Assembly: GCF_025465945.1 (NCBI RefSeq)
Contig: NZ_JANLNW010000050.1
Span: 1 to 64,000 of the forward strand
DNA length: 64,000 bases
Direction of reading: 5' to 3'
DNA from: Pseudomonas sp. 6D_7.1_Bac1
GTDB lineage: Bacteria > Pseudomonadota > Gammaproteobacteria > Pseudomonadales > Pseudomonadaceae
Shown: piece after piece, positions 45,868 through 54,119 of the stretch
How positions within the stretch are numbered: the first letter of the stretch is position 1
Layout: each line of letters opens with the position of its first letter
Notes under the pieces: model-generated
What the model saw: the letters and a program-made list of their open reading frames with translations, nothing else
What the model was told of the DNA's origin: nothing
Database searches by the model: none
Position numbers and translations under genes: made by a program

Positions 45868-46475
45868 AGTTCAACGCCTTTCTGCGCTTTGATCCCGGCC
45901 TGGAATGCATGCTTGATCATGCCCATTTCGGTGACGGTGTCGGCCAGTTCGATCATTTCCGGCTTGGCGCCACGCCCGGTGACCACCACGTGCTGCATCG
46001 GCGGACGCGCCTGCAAGTCGCTGAGCACCTGGTCGAGGTCCAGATAACCGTGCTTGAGGGCGATGTTCAGCTCATCGAGCACCACCAGGCCTACGCCTGA
46101 GTCACGCAGCAGTTCGCGGGAGACTTCCCACGCAGCTTCAGCGGCGGCGATATCGCGCTGACGATCCTGGGTTTCCCAAGTGAAACCTTCGCCCATCACA
46201 TGGAAGCGCACTTGTTCAGGGAAACGGCGGAAGAACAACTCCTCCCCGGTGCTGTTGCGCCCCTTGATGAACTGCACCACGCCGCACTGCATGCCATGAC
46301 CCATCGCTCGGGCAAGCATGCCGAACGCTGAACTGCTTTTGCCCTTGCCGTTGCCGGACAGGACCAACAGCAGGCCGCATTCGTTCGGCGAGTTGGCAAT
46401 GCGCTCATCGATCACGGCTTTCTTGCGCAGCATGCGCGCCAGATGGCGTTCGTCACGATCAGGGGAATCAGTCAT
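45864..46475 (-). CDS. cobO: CobO/BtuR, cob(I)yrinic acid a,c-diamide adenosyltransferase
   Basis: 203 aa from the ATG at 46475, just behind a GGAGAGC element; longer open codons run into the riboswitch and are excluded. P-loop LVLSGNGKGKSSSAFGMLAR, plus GVGLVVLDELNIALKHGYLD and HVVVTGRGAKPEMIELADTV. It adenosylates the corrinoid cobalt. First gene of the ten-gene operon, directly downstream of the cobalamin riboswitch. Confidence 0.96.
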   Translation of the reverse strand: MTDSPDRDERHLARMLRKKAVIDERIANSPNECGLLLVLSGNGKGKSSSAFGMLARAMGHGMQCGVVQFIKGRNSTGEELFFRRFPEQVRFHVMGEGFTWETQDRQRDIAAAEAAWEVSRELLRDSGVGLVVLDELNIALKHGYLDLDQVLSDLQARPPMQHVVVTGRGAKPEMIELADTVTEMGMIKHAFQAGIKAQKGVEL

Positions 46476-46567
46476 GGGGGAGCTCTCCGTTGAGGCTGGA
46501 TAACGGCGGGCAGGCATAGAAATAGACGGCAAGAAGCCTGGCATCGCCCACCGTGATGCCGCTGGAT

Positions 46568-46778
46568 GGATCAGGCCGGTCTCCGGGCTCATGAGTGGCT
46601 TGCGCCTGACTGCGCGCCTTCCCATGTCGATACTGGACACAGTGGCTCAAAGCACAGTTTTTACTCATTTACCGTTGCGGGGGCAGCGCCGGGATCGTCG
46701 CCCGTTCTGTCGAAGAACGCGCCCTCACCGGCTTCCCTGTTTCACTCGGTCGACCACAGGGTCACAGAGCACCTGAAA
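46568..46778 (-). promoter_or_regulatory. Cobalamin (AdoCbl) riboswitch
   Basis: Read on the minus strand: AGGTGCTCTGTGACC (P2 start, ~46773), GGGAAGCCGGTGAG (46724-46737), CCCCGCAACGGTAAATGAGT (46662-46681), GAGCCACTGTG, and the B12 box GAGCCCGGAGACCGGCC (46574-46590). Order and spacing match the cobalamin element. It ends about 90 bases before cobO and should lower cob operon expression when adenosylcobalamin is plentiful. Confidence 0.95.
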
Positions 46779-46947
46779 CAAGTCGCGAAGGTTAGAGGGT
46801 TGGGGGTGGAGCGTCAATTAAAGCCGGGGCTCATCGATGGATAGAAACCGACCTCAATCAATAAACTGGCGCCAATCTTGTGCCACACTGAAAGCAGTGA
46901 TATCAAAGAGCCACAACCTTACACTACAAGAACAAAGGGTGAGCAAC

Positions 46948-47532
46948 ATGCAAGGCATGATCATCAGTAACCCAAGGCTGGAATTCCTGCGTCCGGTGCT
47001 GGAGCGCTGGTTCGAGTGTATCGACCGCTACAACACGGTACGCGGCGATAACGAAAGCCCCTACTGGTTTGACGAACGCGCCAACCTGAGCCTGCTTTCG
47101 GCAGCGGCGTGGATGGCAGAAATGGTCACCACTGAACAGACTCCAACGAAAAAGCAGATCGAGGAAGGCGAGCGCAATGGCCGCGTCGATCTGTTTATCG
47201 CCAGCAAAGAAGACCGTGCTTACCTGCAAGCCACCCAACGCTGGCCACGGGTCAACAACCTGAACCTCACCCAGGCCCTGCTTGATGCCGTGAGCGATGC
47301 GAAGAAAATCAGCTACGCCAGCGACCTGAAACTCGGCTGCCTGTTCGTGGCGCCACACAAGACCCAACAGAGCGCCACCCCGGAAGAACTGCAGGACATG
47401 GTCGACGACCTGCAAAAGGAACACACCTGCGCCGTGGCCTGGTACTTCCCCTATGCCTACCGCAAATTGCACAACGAAGCCGGTCACTACCATCCGGGCA
47501 TTGCGGTGTTGCTCAAAGAGGCACGCGGCTGA
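46948..47532 (+). CDS. Hypothetical protein, no family recognised
   Basis: 194 aa from the ATG at 46948 (GGGTGAG just upstream); an in-frame ATG at 46837 lies further out, without a ribosome site. The sequence is soluble and mixed alpha/beta with no signal peptide or membrane segment. Distinct parts are LLSAAAWMAEMVTTEQTPTK, a lysine/glutamate-rich loop, and a C-terminus with VAWYFPYAYRKLHNEAGHYH. No catalytic motif is obvious. It lies between the cobalamin riboswitch and the peptide cluster, on the opposite strand to both. Confidence 0.75.
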   Translation: MQGMIISNPRLEFLRPVLERWFECIDRYNTVRGDNESPYWFDERANLSLLSAAAWMAEMVTTEQTPTKKQIEEGERNGRVDLFIASKEDRAYLQATQRWPRVNNLNLTQALLDAVSDAKKISYASDLKLGCLFVAPHKTQQSATPEELQDMVDDLQKEHTCAVAWYFPYAYRKLHNEAGHYHPGIAVLLKEARG

Positions 47533-47665
47533 CAGGTTGAACCACCGGCCAACGTGCTCCACCTGCCTGGTGGTACTTACAAATGAACACCCTGCAGAAC
47601 GCCTGAACCCGGCCTTTGGTAGTTCAACGGGCGGGGGTCAAGCGTGACGACAACAGGTTAACGTC

Positions 47666-48115
47666 TCAGCGCTGATAGATGTCGGGGCGGAAGACTTGCC
47701 AGATATAGTTGGGCTGATTGACTGGCACAAACCCCATTTTTTCGTACAGCCACGGCGCTGTGGTAGTCGCCAATATGATCCTGCGAAGTTGCGCAGCCTC
47801 TGGCCCCGCCAGTATGCCTTCGGACACCCAACGGCCCAGACCTTTGCCCTGATAATGTTCATCGACAAAAACGTCGCATAAATATCCGAACGTCGCGAAG
47901 TCGGTGACTAGACGTGCAAAACCGACTTGCGTCTGATTGTGGTAGACACCCATGCACAAACTGTTATCTATGCTCTGTTGCACGCGGTCGCGTGTAATGC
48001 CTTTGGCCCATGTCGACTGAACGAGAAACCCATGAATAAAATCTATATTCAACATATCCTTATCAGCGCTTAACCTGAAACCTTCAGCTGTGAAAAACTC
48101 ATCAGTTCTTTTCAT
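47666..48115 (-). CDS. GNAT acetyltransferase, last gene of the peptide cluster
   Basis: 149 aa. The acetyl-CoA loop is VDEHYQGKGLGRWVSEGIL (Q/RxxGxG/A), preceded by the strand ARLVTDFATFGYLCDVFV; the C-terminal ATTTAPWLYEKMGFVP is typical of GNAT. It overlaps the MFS exporter gene by 14 bases, so it is part of the operon. In antimicrobial pathways a linked GNAT often acetylates the product for self-protection; alternatively it could be a tailoring enzyme. Substrate unknown. Confidence 0.9.
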   Translation of the reverse strand: MKRTDEFFTAEGFRLSADKDMLNIDFIHGFLVQSTWAKGITRDRVQQSIDNSLCMGVYHNQTQVGFARLVTDFATFGYLCDVFVDEHYQGKGLGRWVSEGILAGPEAAQLRRIILATTTAPWLYEKMGFVPVNQPNYIWQVFRPDIYQR

Positions 48116-49322
48116 TATAAGGTTCCATCCTGCTCGAAAATTTTACTTTAATGGTGAGTACAGCAAGTCCCGCACCCACCATAGCCAACAGCACATTCAA
48201 AAACCATAGGCTTTTATGGAAGACGCCGTCACCCGTACTCAGCGCGCCGGCGATCATGTTTCCACTCACGCCCCCCACGAGACCTGCCAAACCAAGCAGG
48301 GAAAAAGCGATCGCCAGAAAATGCTTTTCACTGCGACTTCCAGCCACCGTATCAATGGCGGGATCGATAATTAACTCGCCGAAGGTAAAAAAAACAATTG
48401 CGAGTAAAAAGAGTGTGCTCACATCGGTCATCCCAATGACCAGAAACGACATGACCATAAACAGGAACCCCAGAAAAATAGCGGTCCAATTAGAAACAAA
48501 CCGGGACAAATACAAATTGAGCGGAAGCTGCAGGCACATCACCACCAGCGCGTTTACCCAGAAAACATAAGCGACCATTTCATTGCCCCAGGCGTGTGAC
48601 GCACGCAGGGGAAACGAGTATTCGAGCTGGATATACAAAAAGCTATAGAGTGCGTACAACACTAACAACAATAGAAAAAATGGCTTCAGCAGCAAGCTCT
48701 TCACCCCCGCGACAAAACTTGCATTTTTGAGATTATCCGGAAGGACGATGGCCGGCAATCGCAGGGTCAGCAAGAGAACCAGTGCAACTATTTGCACTGT
48801 GGCGGCGGCGATAAAAAAACCGACGACATTAAAATCAAGCATCAAAGCGCCAATACCGCTTCCTACTGCAACACCCAGATTATTAATCGTGCTGCGCAAG
48901 GAAAACAGCAACAATTGATCTTGCCCCGGCGTCAACGTAGAGAGTAAAGCTTTGGAAGCAGGCGTAAAGAACGCTTTACTGACGCCTAACAGAAGACTGA
49001 AGCAACTCAGATAAAACGCGTCGTCAATCCCACAGGAAAACACCAGATAACAAACAATCTGCAGGGCCAACCCCAGGCGCATAGCCAATACTGGACCTTT
49101 GACATGGCCAATATAACCACCGATAAAAGATGCACCATACTGGCCTACTAAAAAAAGCGTCAACTGAGTAGCAGCAAATGCAGGAGAAAAATGCAGATAC
49201 CGAACCAGGTAAACCATAAAGAAAGGAATAACCGAAAAATATCCAATCGCCGTGAGCCACTGAATCAACAACACGCGCAATGCCGTTACCGGAAGCGCTT
49301 TTATCATGGAAAAGACATTCAC
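48102..49322 (-). CDS. MFS exporter of the peptide cluster
   Basis: 406 aa from a GTG that overlaps the ATP-grasp stop by four bases. Twelve hydrophobic helices, N-terminal part LIQWLTAIGYFSVIPFFMVY, and a helix 5 region LRSTINNLGVAVGSGIGALM like MdtH/multidrug MFS proteins. Position after the biosynthetic genes points to export of the product. A/T-richer codon use than flanking core genes, as for the rest of the cluster. Confidence 0.9.
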   Translation of the reverse strand: MNVFSMIKALPVTALRVLLIQWLTAIGYFSVIPFFMVYLVRYLHFSPAFAATQLTLFLVGQYGASFIGGYIGHVKGPVLAMRLGLALQIVCYLVFSCGIDDAFYLSCFSLLLGVSKAFFTPASKALLSTLTPGQDQLLLFSLRSTINNLGVAVGSGIGALMLDFNVVGFFIAAATVQIVALVLLLTLRLPAIVLPDNLKNASFVAGVKSLLLKPFFLLLLVLYALYSFLYIQLEYSFPLRASHAWGNEMVAYVFWVNALVVMCLQLPLNLYLSRFVSNWTAIFLGFLFMVMSFLVIGMTDVSTLFLLAIVFFTFGELIIDPAIDTVAGSRSEKHFLAIAFSLLGLAGLVGGVSGNMIAGALSTGDGVFHKSLWFLNVLLAMVGAGLAVLTIKVKFSSRMEPYNEKN

Positions 49323-50476
49323 GACACTTCAACCTCGAATTGGCGCTCTACCTCAGCGATTCGCCTTATCAGGCCCGACCTTGTACTGGCCGAAACGATG
49401 AAGCCACCATACCTGTCAGACGAACTGGTAATAGGGGCTATATCCATACCTGAAAACAATTTCCAGTCCAGCCAGTGAATGTCTGGTGCCAAGGACCCTT
49501 GCCATTCCTTGCAATGACGAACGACGCCTGGTGAGTATTCGAAAAAATGAATGGCGGCGCAGCTACTATTATGCAGTTGTACATTTACAGCCCCCCCCAA
49601 TAACAGATCAACCGATGCCGACACCATGTCGAAACCGGTGGCAATTTCAACCAGACTCCAGATTCTGTCTCCGCCGGGGCGATTATGACACTCAATAATA
49701 TGTATTTCAGTATCGAGCAACTTGAACTCGATATGGCCAGGACCATCACGCAAACCGATCGCATCCAGCACCTGTTGAAGATATACCCAATGAGCTGGAC
49801 TTATTATTTCTTCTGACGGATCAACAATATGGCCTACTTCCACCACACCACTGGCGCCTGAAAGGATTTTTTCCGTAACGGCCAATTTGAAGTGTTTGCC
49901 ATTGACACTGAACGTTTCACAGCTGAATTCGCGCCCCCCGACAAAATCTTCGAGAATACAAACCTCGCTTGATACAGGGATCCCTTCTCCGTCCTCGACA
50001 ATTCGAACGCCAACGCTACCTGTACCATCAATAGGCTTTATGACTTTCCTGCCCGCCGCGATCAACGGTCCATTCATTGTTACAGCGGGACGGATCAACT
50101 CAAAGCGCACAGTATTCAGCTGCTTCTCCTCAAGTGCCTGTCGTGTCAGTAACTTGTCTCTGCAGGTGAAGGAGCAACTTAAACTCGGACCGGGAATACC
50201 CAACACTTTAGAGAGTACCGACGTAGCTTCCATACCCAGTTCGGTAAACGAATAGACACCGTCGAACACGATCTGCGCGTGTAAAATCACCGCGCGCCTG
50301 ATCAACGCATACAGATCATCAAAGTTCACGATATTTTCTGGCTCGATCAACGCTCTCTGATAGCGTGTGATTCGCGCCTCTTCGGTGATGACCACGACAT
50401 CGGCTTTGGCAGATACTTTCTTCAGATAATCGTCCGTTGGCCCGAGCAATAAAATGGTTGGTTTACTGCTCATCAT
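49319..50476 (-). CDS. ATP-grasp ligase of the peptide cluster
   Basis: 385 aa. The ATP-grasp domain starts after ~110 residues of Rossmann-like N-terminus (ILLLGPTDDYLKKVSAKADV). Nucleotide lysines are in GRKVIKPIDGTGSVGVRI, followed by EVCILEDFVGGREFSCETFS; the metal-binding end is HIEFKLLDTEIHIIECHNRP with glutamate and asparagine. Family members form amide bonds between a carboxylate and an amine. Candidate acceptors are the precursor peptide, a clipped modified residue, or an amino acid. GGAG lies before the ATG. It abuts the aminotransferase stop directly. Confidence 0.93.
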   Translation of the reverse strand: MMSSKPTILLLGPTDDYLKKVSAKADVVVITEEARITRYQRALIEPENIVNFDDLYALIRRAVILHAQIVFDGVYSFTELGMEATSVLSKVLGIPGPSLSCSFTCRDKLLTRQALEEKQLNTVRFELIRPAVTMNGPLIAAGRKVIKPIDGTGSVGVRIVEDGEGIPVSSEVCILEDFVGGREFSCETFSVNGKHFKLAVTEKILSGASGVVEVGHIVDPSEEIISPAHWVYLQQVLDAIGLRDGPGHIEFKLLDTEIHIIECHNRPGGDRIWSLVEIATGFDMVSASVDLLLGGAVNVQLHNSSCAAIHFFEYSPGVVRHCKEWQGSLAPDIHWLDWKLFSGMDIAPITSSSDRYGGFIVSASTRSGLIRRIAEVERQFEVEVS

Positions 50477-51712
50477 TCAACACTCCGCAACCACTGCATT
50501 GAACACCTCCAGAAATAGAGCATAACTTTTCGCTTGCATCATCAGCGACGGAAGGAGTTTCAGACATGAAGGTTTGTTGCTACAGATGGTGGTCAGTATT
50601 TTATTTGCAAAGAGTGAATGCCAGACAAAAAAACACGTCTGCGCGTCGGAAAACTCCAGCGTGATACAGGCACCTAAAGCGTGGACGCTGACCAAGTCTT
50701 CCACCCGTGTTGCCGAGTCGTGCAAGGCTATGACGAAATCATCTCGTTTTTTTCGAGCGGTATCGTCGTCCAGGCATTCGTCGAGCAGCGCCAGCGAAGC
50801 AATGGCTACGCTAAGGCCCAGAGCGTTATTCGCAAAGGTCGAACCCAGTATCTTCTGGCAACCTGGACGGTCAAAGATCGAGTCGGCAATGGGGGCCCTC
50901 ATGAGCATGTTTGCACTTGGGAAAAAAGCTCCGGTCAGCGACTTTGAGAGCAACAGAATGTCGGGCCTTACCACCCATTTCAGCGCTTGCATTGCACTGT
51001 AATGACCGCAGCGACCGAGCCCGGAAAAAATTTCGTCACAAATACTTATGGTGCCCGAGGCACGGCAGGCACCGAGCAGATCTTCAGCTTCCTGCGCCGA
51101 GCAAACGCGCCCCCCGCCAATTGCTTGAAGAGGCTCTATCAGCAACGCGGCAAACTCCCCACTCGCCAGTTCGTGTATCGCTTCTTCGATATGCTCGAAA
51201 TAAACGATGTCCAGCGGACAAGGCAGCGCCTGCAGCCCACTTCGCCAGAGCTCGTTATCGGTGATATGCATCGCCAGGGAGCTGGCACCATGAAAACAGC
51301 CGCAGCGAACCAACAGACGCGATCTGCCTGTGTGCACCAGCGCAGCCTTGATAGCCCCTTCTACCGCTTCAGTTCCGGTAGTCAGCGTCGATAAACGCCA
51401 GTGGCCGCTTAGCCCAAGCCGTTCAACCAAGGCAATAGCCAACTGCGCCGACAAGTCATTGAGACCCAGCGGTGTGACACAAGGAATATCCGCCGCCAGC
51501 GCCGCCAGCAATGCATCCTTGAGCTCTTGCCTGTTGTGGCCGAATATCGCCGCCCCATAATGGCCGACCAGATCCAGCCAAGGGTTCATCGAATCGTCAT
51601 ACAAATACTCATCCTTGGCCCGGATGAAGACCGGCTGCTCCCCTAACTGATGCAGTACCTCGCTCCAATGAGGGTTAACGAACGCTTCGTAGAGTTTGAT
51701 CACTTCACTCAT
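50477..51712 (-). CDS. Class III (PLP) aminotransferase of the peptide cluster
   Basis: 411 aa. Class III landmarks: TTGTEAVEGAIKAALVHTGR, CGCFHGASSLAM, SICDEIFSGLGRCGHYSAMQ (the metal/PLP aspartate in CDE) and the Schiff-base lysine in DILLLSKSLTGAFFPSANML. Such enzymes act on omega-amino or semialdehyde substrates or as aminomutases. It overlaps the preceding diiron gene by four bases (ATGA), with no separate ribosome site visible, implying coupled translation. Its substrate may be an aldehyde or ketone produced by the oxidases; that is inference. Confidence 0.92.
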   Translation of the reverse strand: MSEVIKLYEAFVNPHWSEVLHQLGEQPVFIRAKDEYLYDDSMNPWLDLVGHYGAAIFGHNRQELKDALLAALAADIPCVTPLGLNDLSAQLAIALVERLGLSGHWRLSTLTTGTEAVEGAIKAALVHTGRSRLLVRCGCFHGASSLAMHITDNELWRSGLQALPCPLDIVYFEHIEEAIHELASGEFAALLIEPLQAIGGGRVCSAQEAEDLLGACRASGTISICDEIFSGLGRCGHYSAMQALKWVVRPDILLLSKSLTGAFFPSANMLMRAPIADSIFDRPGCQKILGSTFANNALGLSVAIASLALLDECLDDDTARKKRDDFVIALHDSATRVEDLVSVHALGACITLEFSDAQTCFFVWHSLFANKILTTICSNKPSCLKLLPSLMMQAKSYALFLEVFNAVVAEC

Positions 51713-53115
51713 GAAATATAATCGCGCATACGGTAGTTAATCGCGGGCATTTCCAATACAACATGGAACTCATAAAGCTGTTCCCAGGCCCGAATATTAA
51801 GATCGAGCAGTAAGGCATAGGCATTCGCGGCCACTTGCTGTTCCTCGACGCCTAACTCCCCTACTTCCGCCAACATGATTCTGGAAATGTACTGATGGCC
51901 GAGCTTTTCATTCAGCGACTCATGTTTACGGGAAGTCTTATTGAACAGGGGCGTCCGGTTGTTACTGGCTGACAGTTCATTCAACAAGTTGACTTGACCG
52001 GGCAAGCCTTCGGTAATCGTAGCCGCTGCAAAATAAGCCACCAGTTCCTTCGAGGCCAGATAGGTATAGATGTCACATACCAGTTGGCCAAAAGGCGTCG
52101 GCAACGACGAATGCAATTCTGTCTCGCTCATACCCAATGCTTTGCAGGTCTTCAACTCATACAGTTCGTGACCGGCCTCTTCCATGTAATAACGTCGAGC
52201 CAGTTTTTTCAGCGGGCGAGGTAACCGCTGAGAGATCGCCGGCGATATGAGATCCACAAACCGATCGGTAATGTAATATTCCTGCGCATAACTGGCGGCA
52301 ATCAATGCTTCACGCCCGGGGCCGGTCCCAGCCAGTGCAACCTGGTACTGACTCGGCGCTACGCATTCCATATAGTCAAGCCCCCACCGCTCCAGACGCA
52401 CGGCCAGATTGACCCCGGAGTCCACCTCATCGATGTGCAGCGCTGGAAAGTCAACATGCCGAGTGTCTGTCTTTTGGCTCTTGTTCAACAGCCATACCAG
52501 GACACTGAGGCACTTTCTCAATTCGCCAGCCCAAAAGGCGGAGTATTCGACTTCAGATACCTTGTCGTCGTAACCACTTAAATACTGCAGCAGCTTTTTG
52601 CCGACCGTCACGGCGGGTTGGCAGGTAACGGCCCAACACAAAAATACAAGTTTGATGTACCGGACATAGACATTACCGCTTTCAGCAAGAACAGTTCTCA
52701 CGGAAGCCGTGTGTAAATTATTAACAAATTCAAGCAGCGCGATACTTAACTTGCGGTCGTCGAACGATGTTTTTTGCAAGGCATCTTTCGCCTCAGCCAT
52801 GCTGTCCGAGGTAATAGAGTTCTTGCCGCCCAGAGTATGCTCAGGGCTTGACTCTCTCACCAACCCGACTTCATTGAAGTGATTGACCAAATCACTGACT
52901 TCGCCGCCAACATCACTCTCGATCAACGAACGCCACTTTTCACTGTCCGGATCTCTCAGATGCTGGACGGTTTCGATAAGAGCATCACACGCCTGGCTTT
53001 CTATGACAAGTTCAGAAATGGACTCCCCCACTTCGAATACACCGGCTTCAATTTTTTCTATATAGCCAACTTTCAAGTAAGGTTTTTTGAATGCTTCCAG
53101 AGACCAGGAGTCCAT
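51709..53115 (-). CDS. RRE-like + haem-oxygenase-fold diiron oxidase, paralogue C (with insertion)
   Basis: 468 aa. Residues ~12-90 look like the winged-helix segment of the two sister proteins (ALIETVQHLRDPDSEKWRSL, then NHFNEVGLVRES). Residues ~100-250 have no counterpart in them. The oxidase domain is ~255-465. Candidate metal ligands, aligned by eye with paralogues A and B, are E279 (QEYY), E313 and H316 (MEEAGHE), E369 (ITEG), H398 and H407 (KHESLNEKLGH). The family uses Fe2+ and O2 for N-oxygenation, C-C cleavage or desaturation. AGGA lies six bases before the ATG. Reaction unknown. Confidence 0.85.
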   Translation of the reverse strand: MDSWSLEAFKKPYLKVGYIEKIEAGVFEVGESISELVIESQACDALIETVQHLRDPDSEKWRSLIESDVGGEVSDLVNHFNEVGLVRESSPEHTLGGKNSITSDSMAEAKDALQKTSFDDRKLSIALLEFVNNLHTASVRTVLAESGNVYVRYIKLVFLCWAVTCQPAVTVGKKLLQYLSGYDDKVSEVEYSAFWAGELRKCLSVLVWLLNKSQKTDTRHVDFPALHIDEVDSGVNLAVRLERWGLDYMECVAPSQYQVALAGTGPGREALIAASYAQEYYITDRFVDLISPAISQRLPRPLKKLARRYYMEEAGHELYELKTCKALGMSETELHSSLPTPFGQLVCDIYTYLASKELVAYFAAATITEGLPGQVNLLNELSASNNRTPLFNKTSRKHESLNEKLGHQYISRIMLAEVGELGVEEQQVAANAYALLLDLNIRAWEQLYEFHVVLEMPAINYRMRDYIS

Positions 53116-53129
53116 TGCCTATCCTCGCA

Positions 53130-54119
53130 TTAGTTGAATATTCTGAGTTTCACTTCATCACTGTAATACTTGCAAATCTGCTTATCCCAAGCCGACATCA
53201 GCTCTAACAGAGCACAGGTATGTATCAGGGTAACCCTGGACTCTTCCTCGGAAATAGCCGAATAATGAACCAGTAAAGAATCAGTGATAGCGCCATGATC
53301 GCCAGTACTATTTACATCAGAGTGCCCGATAATCGGCTTCCAGAAAGCATCCGGCAATCCTAACCTTACACAGGACTCAACAAACAGCTTATTGAATTCC
53401 GGATAGGGCTCTTCAAACAGGAATAACGCGCTGATAAAACTGATGATGTGCTGACGGGCATAAACACCCAATGTCGAATAAATTGAAAAAGTCGTGTCCA
53501 GGGGCGAAGCCAGCGCCAACTGCGACCGATCGACGCCGACATGACTCAGGGCATTGGCCAACAACGACTCGTGGTCATGTTCTTCAAGAAATAACCGTTT
53601 GATACCCTGATAGACCTCAGGTGAACTATTGTGCGCCAATGCTGGTGAAATAACCTTTGGAGCGCTTTTGACAATATGGTAATACTCCACCGCAAACCCT
53701 ATCAACTGGGAGCGACTCACTGAACCATCGAGCATCTTCTCGTACAATGCAGAGTTACCAATCCTCACATGAAGCGCCGACGTCAACAGCTTGAGCTTTT
53801 TCGAAAACTCGAGCCCTGAAAGTACGCCCGATACCACCGGAAACCGACCTTCTGTCAGCAGATAGTTTTTATCGAGATCCGCAATCAAGACTTCCAATTG
53901 GTCATCTGGATAGCGCGCAGCGTGCTTTATATAAAAATCTTCGGTGCTCAGCGAGCCCTGTTGCAGATCCTGAATGACCGCAATGAGTGCATCATTTCCA
54001 TCATCTTCCAGAATCAGACTCTGACTGCGGTAGTCCAGATGATGCTCATTGGAGATCCGGCGGTATACGACACCTTGACGCAGCTTTGGGTAATTAAAGC
54101 GCTTAGTACTGGTTTGCAT
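53130..54119 (-). CDS. RRE-like + haem-oxygenase-fold diiron oxidase, paralogue B
   Basis: 329 aa. N-terminal ~15-95 winged-helix-like segment (DALIAVIQDLQQGSLSTEDF, VLIADLDKNYLLTEG). Oxidase domain ~105-320 with candidate ligands E145 (VEYYH), E180 and H183 (FLEEHDHE), E236 (FLFEEP), H266 and H275 (GHSDVNSTGDHG). Length and ligand order match the iron-containing redox (HDO) family. Start supported by GGAGGGGG; the gene begins 17 bases inside paralogue A. No signal peptide; cytoplasmic. Confidence 0.87.
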   Translation of the reverse strand: MQTSTKRFNYPKLRQGVVYRRISNEHHLDYRSQSLILEDDGNDALIAVIQDLQQGSLSTEDFYIKHAARYPDDQLEVLIADLDKNYLLTEGRFPVVSGVLSGLEFSKKLKLLTSALHVRIGNSALYEKMLDGSVSRSQLIGFAVEYYHIVKSAPKVISPALAHNSSPEVYQGIKRLFLEEHDHESLLANALSHVGVDRSQLALASPLDTTFSIYSTLGVYARQHIISFISALFLFEEPYPEFNKLFVESCVRLGLPDAFWKPIIGHSDVNSTGDHGAITDSLLVHYSAISEEESRVTLIHTCALLELMSAWDKQICKYYSDEVKLRIFN

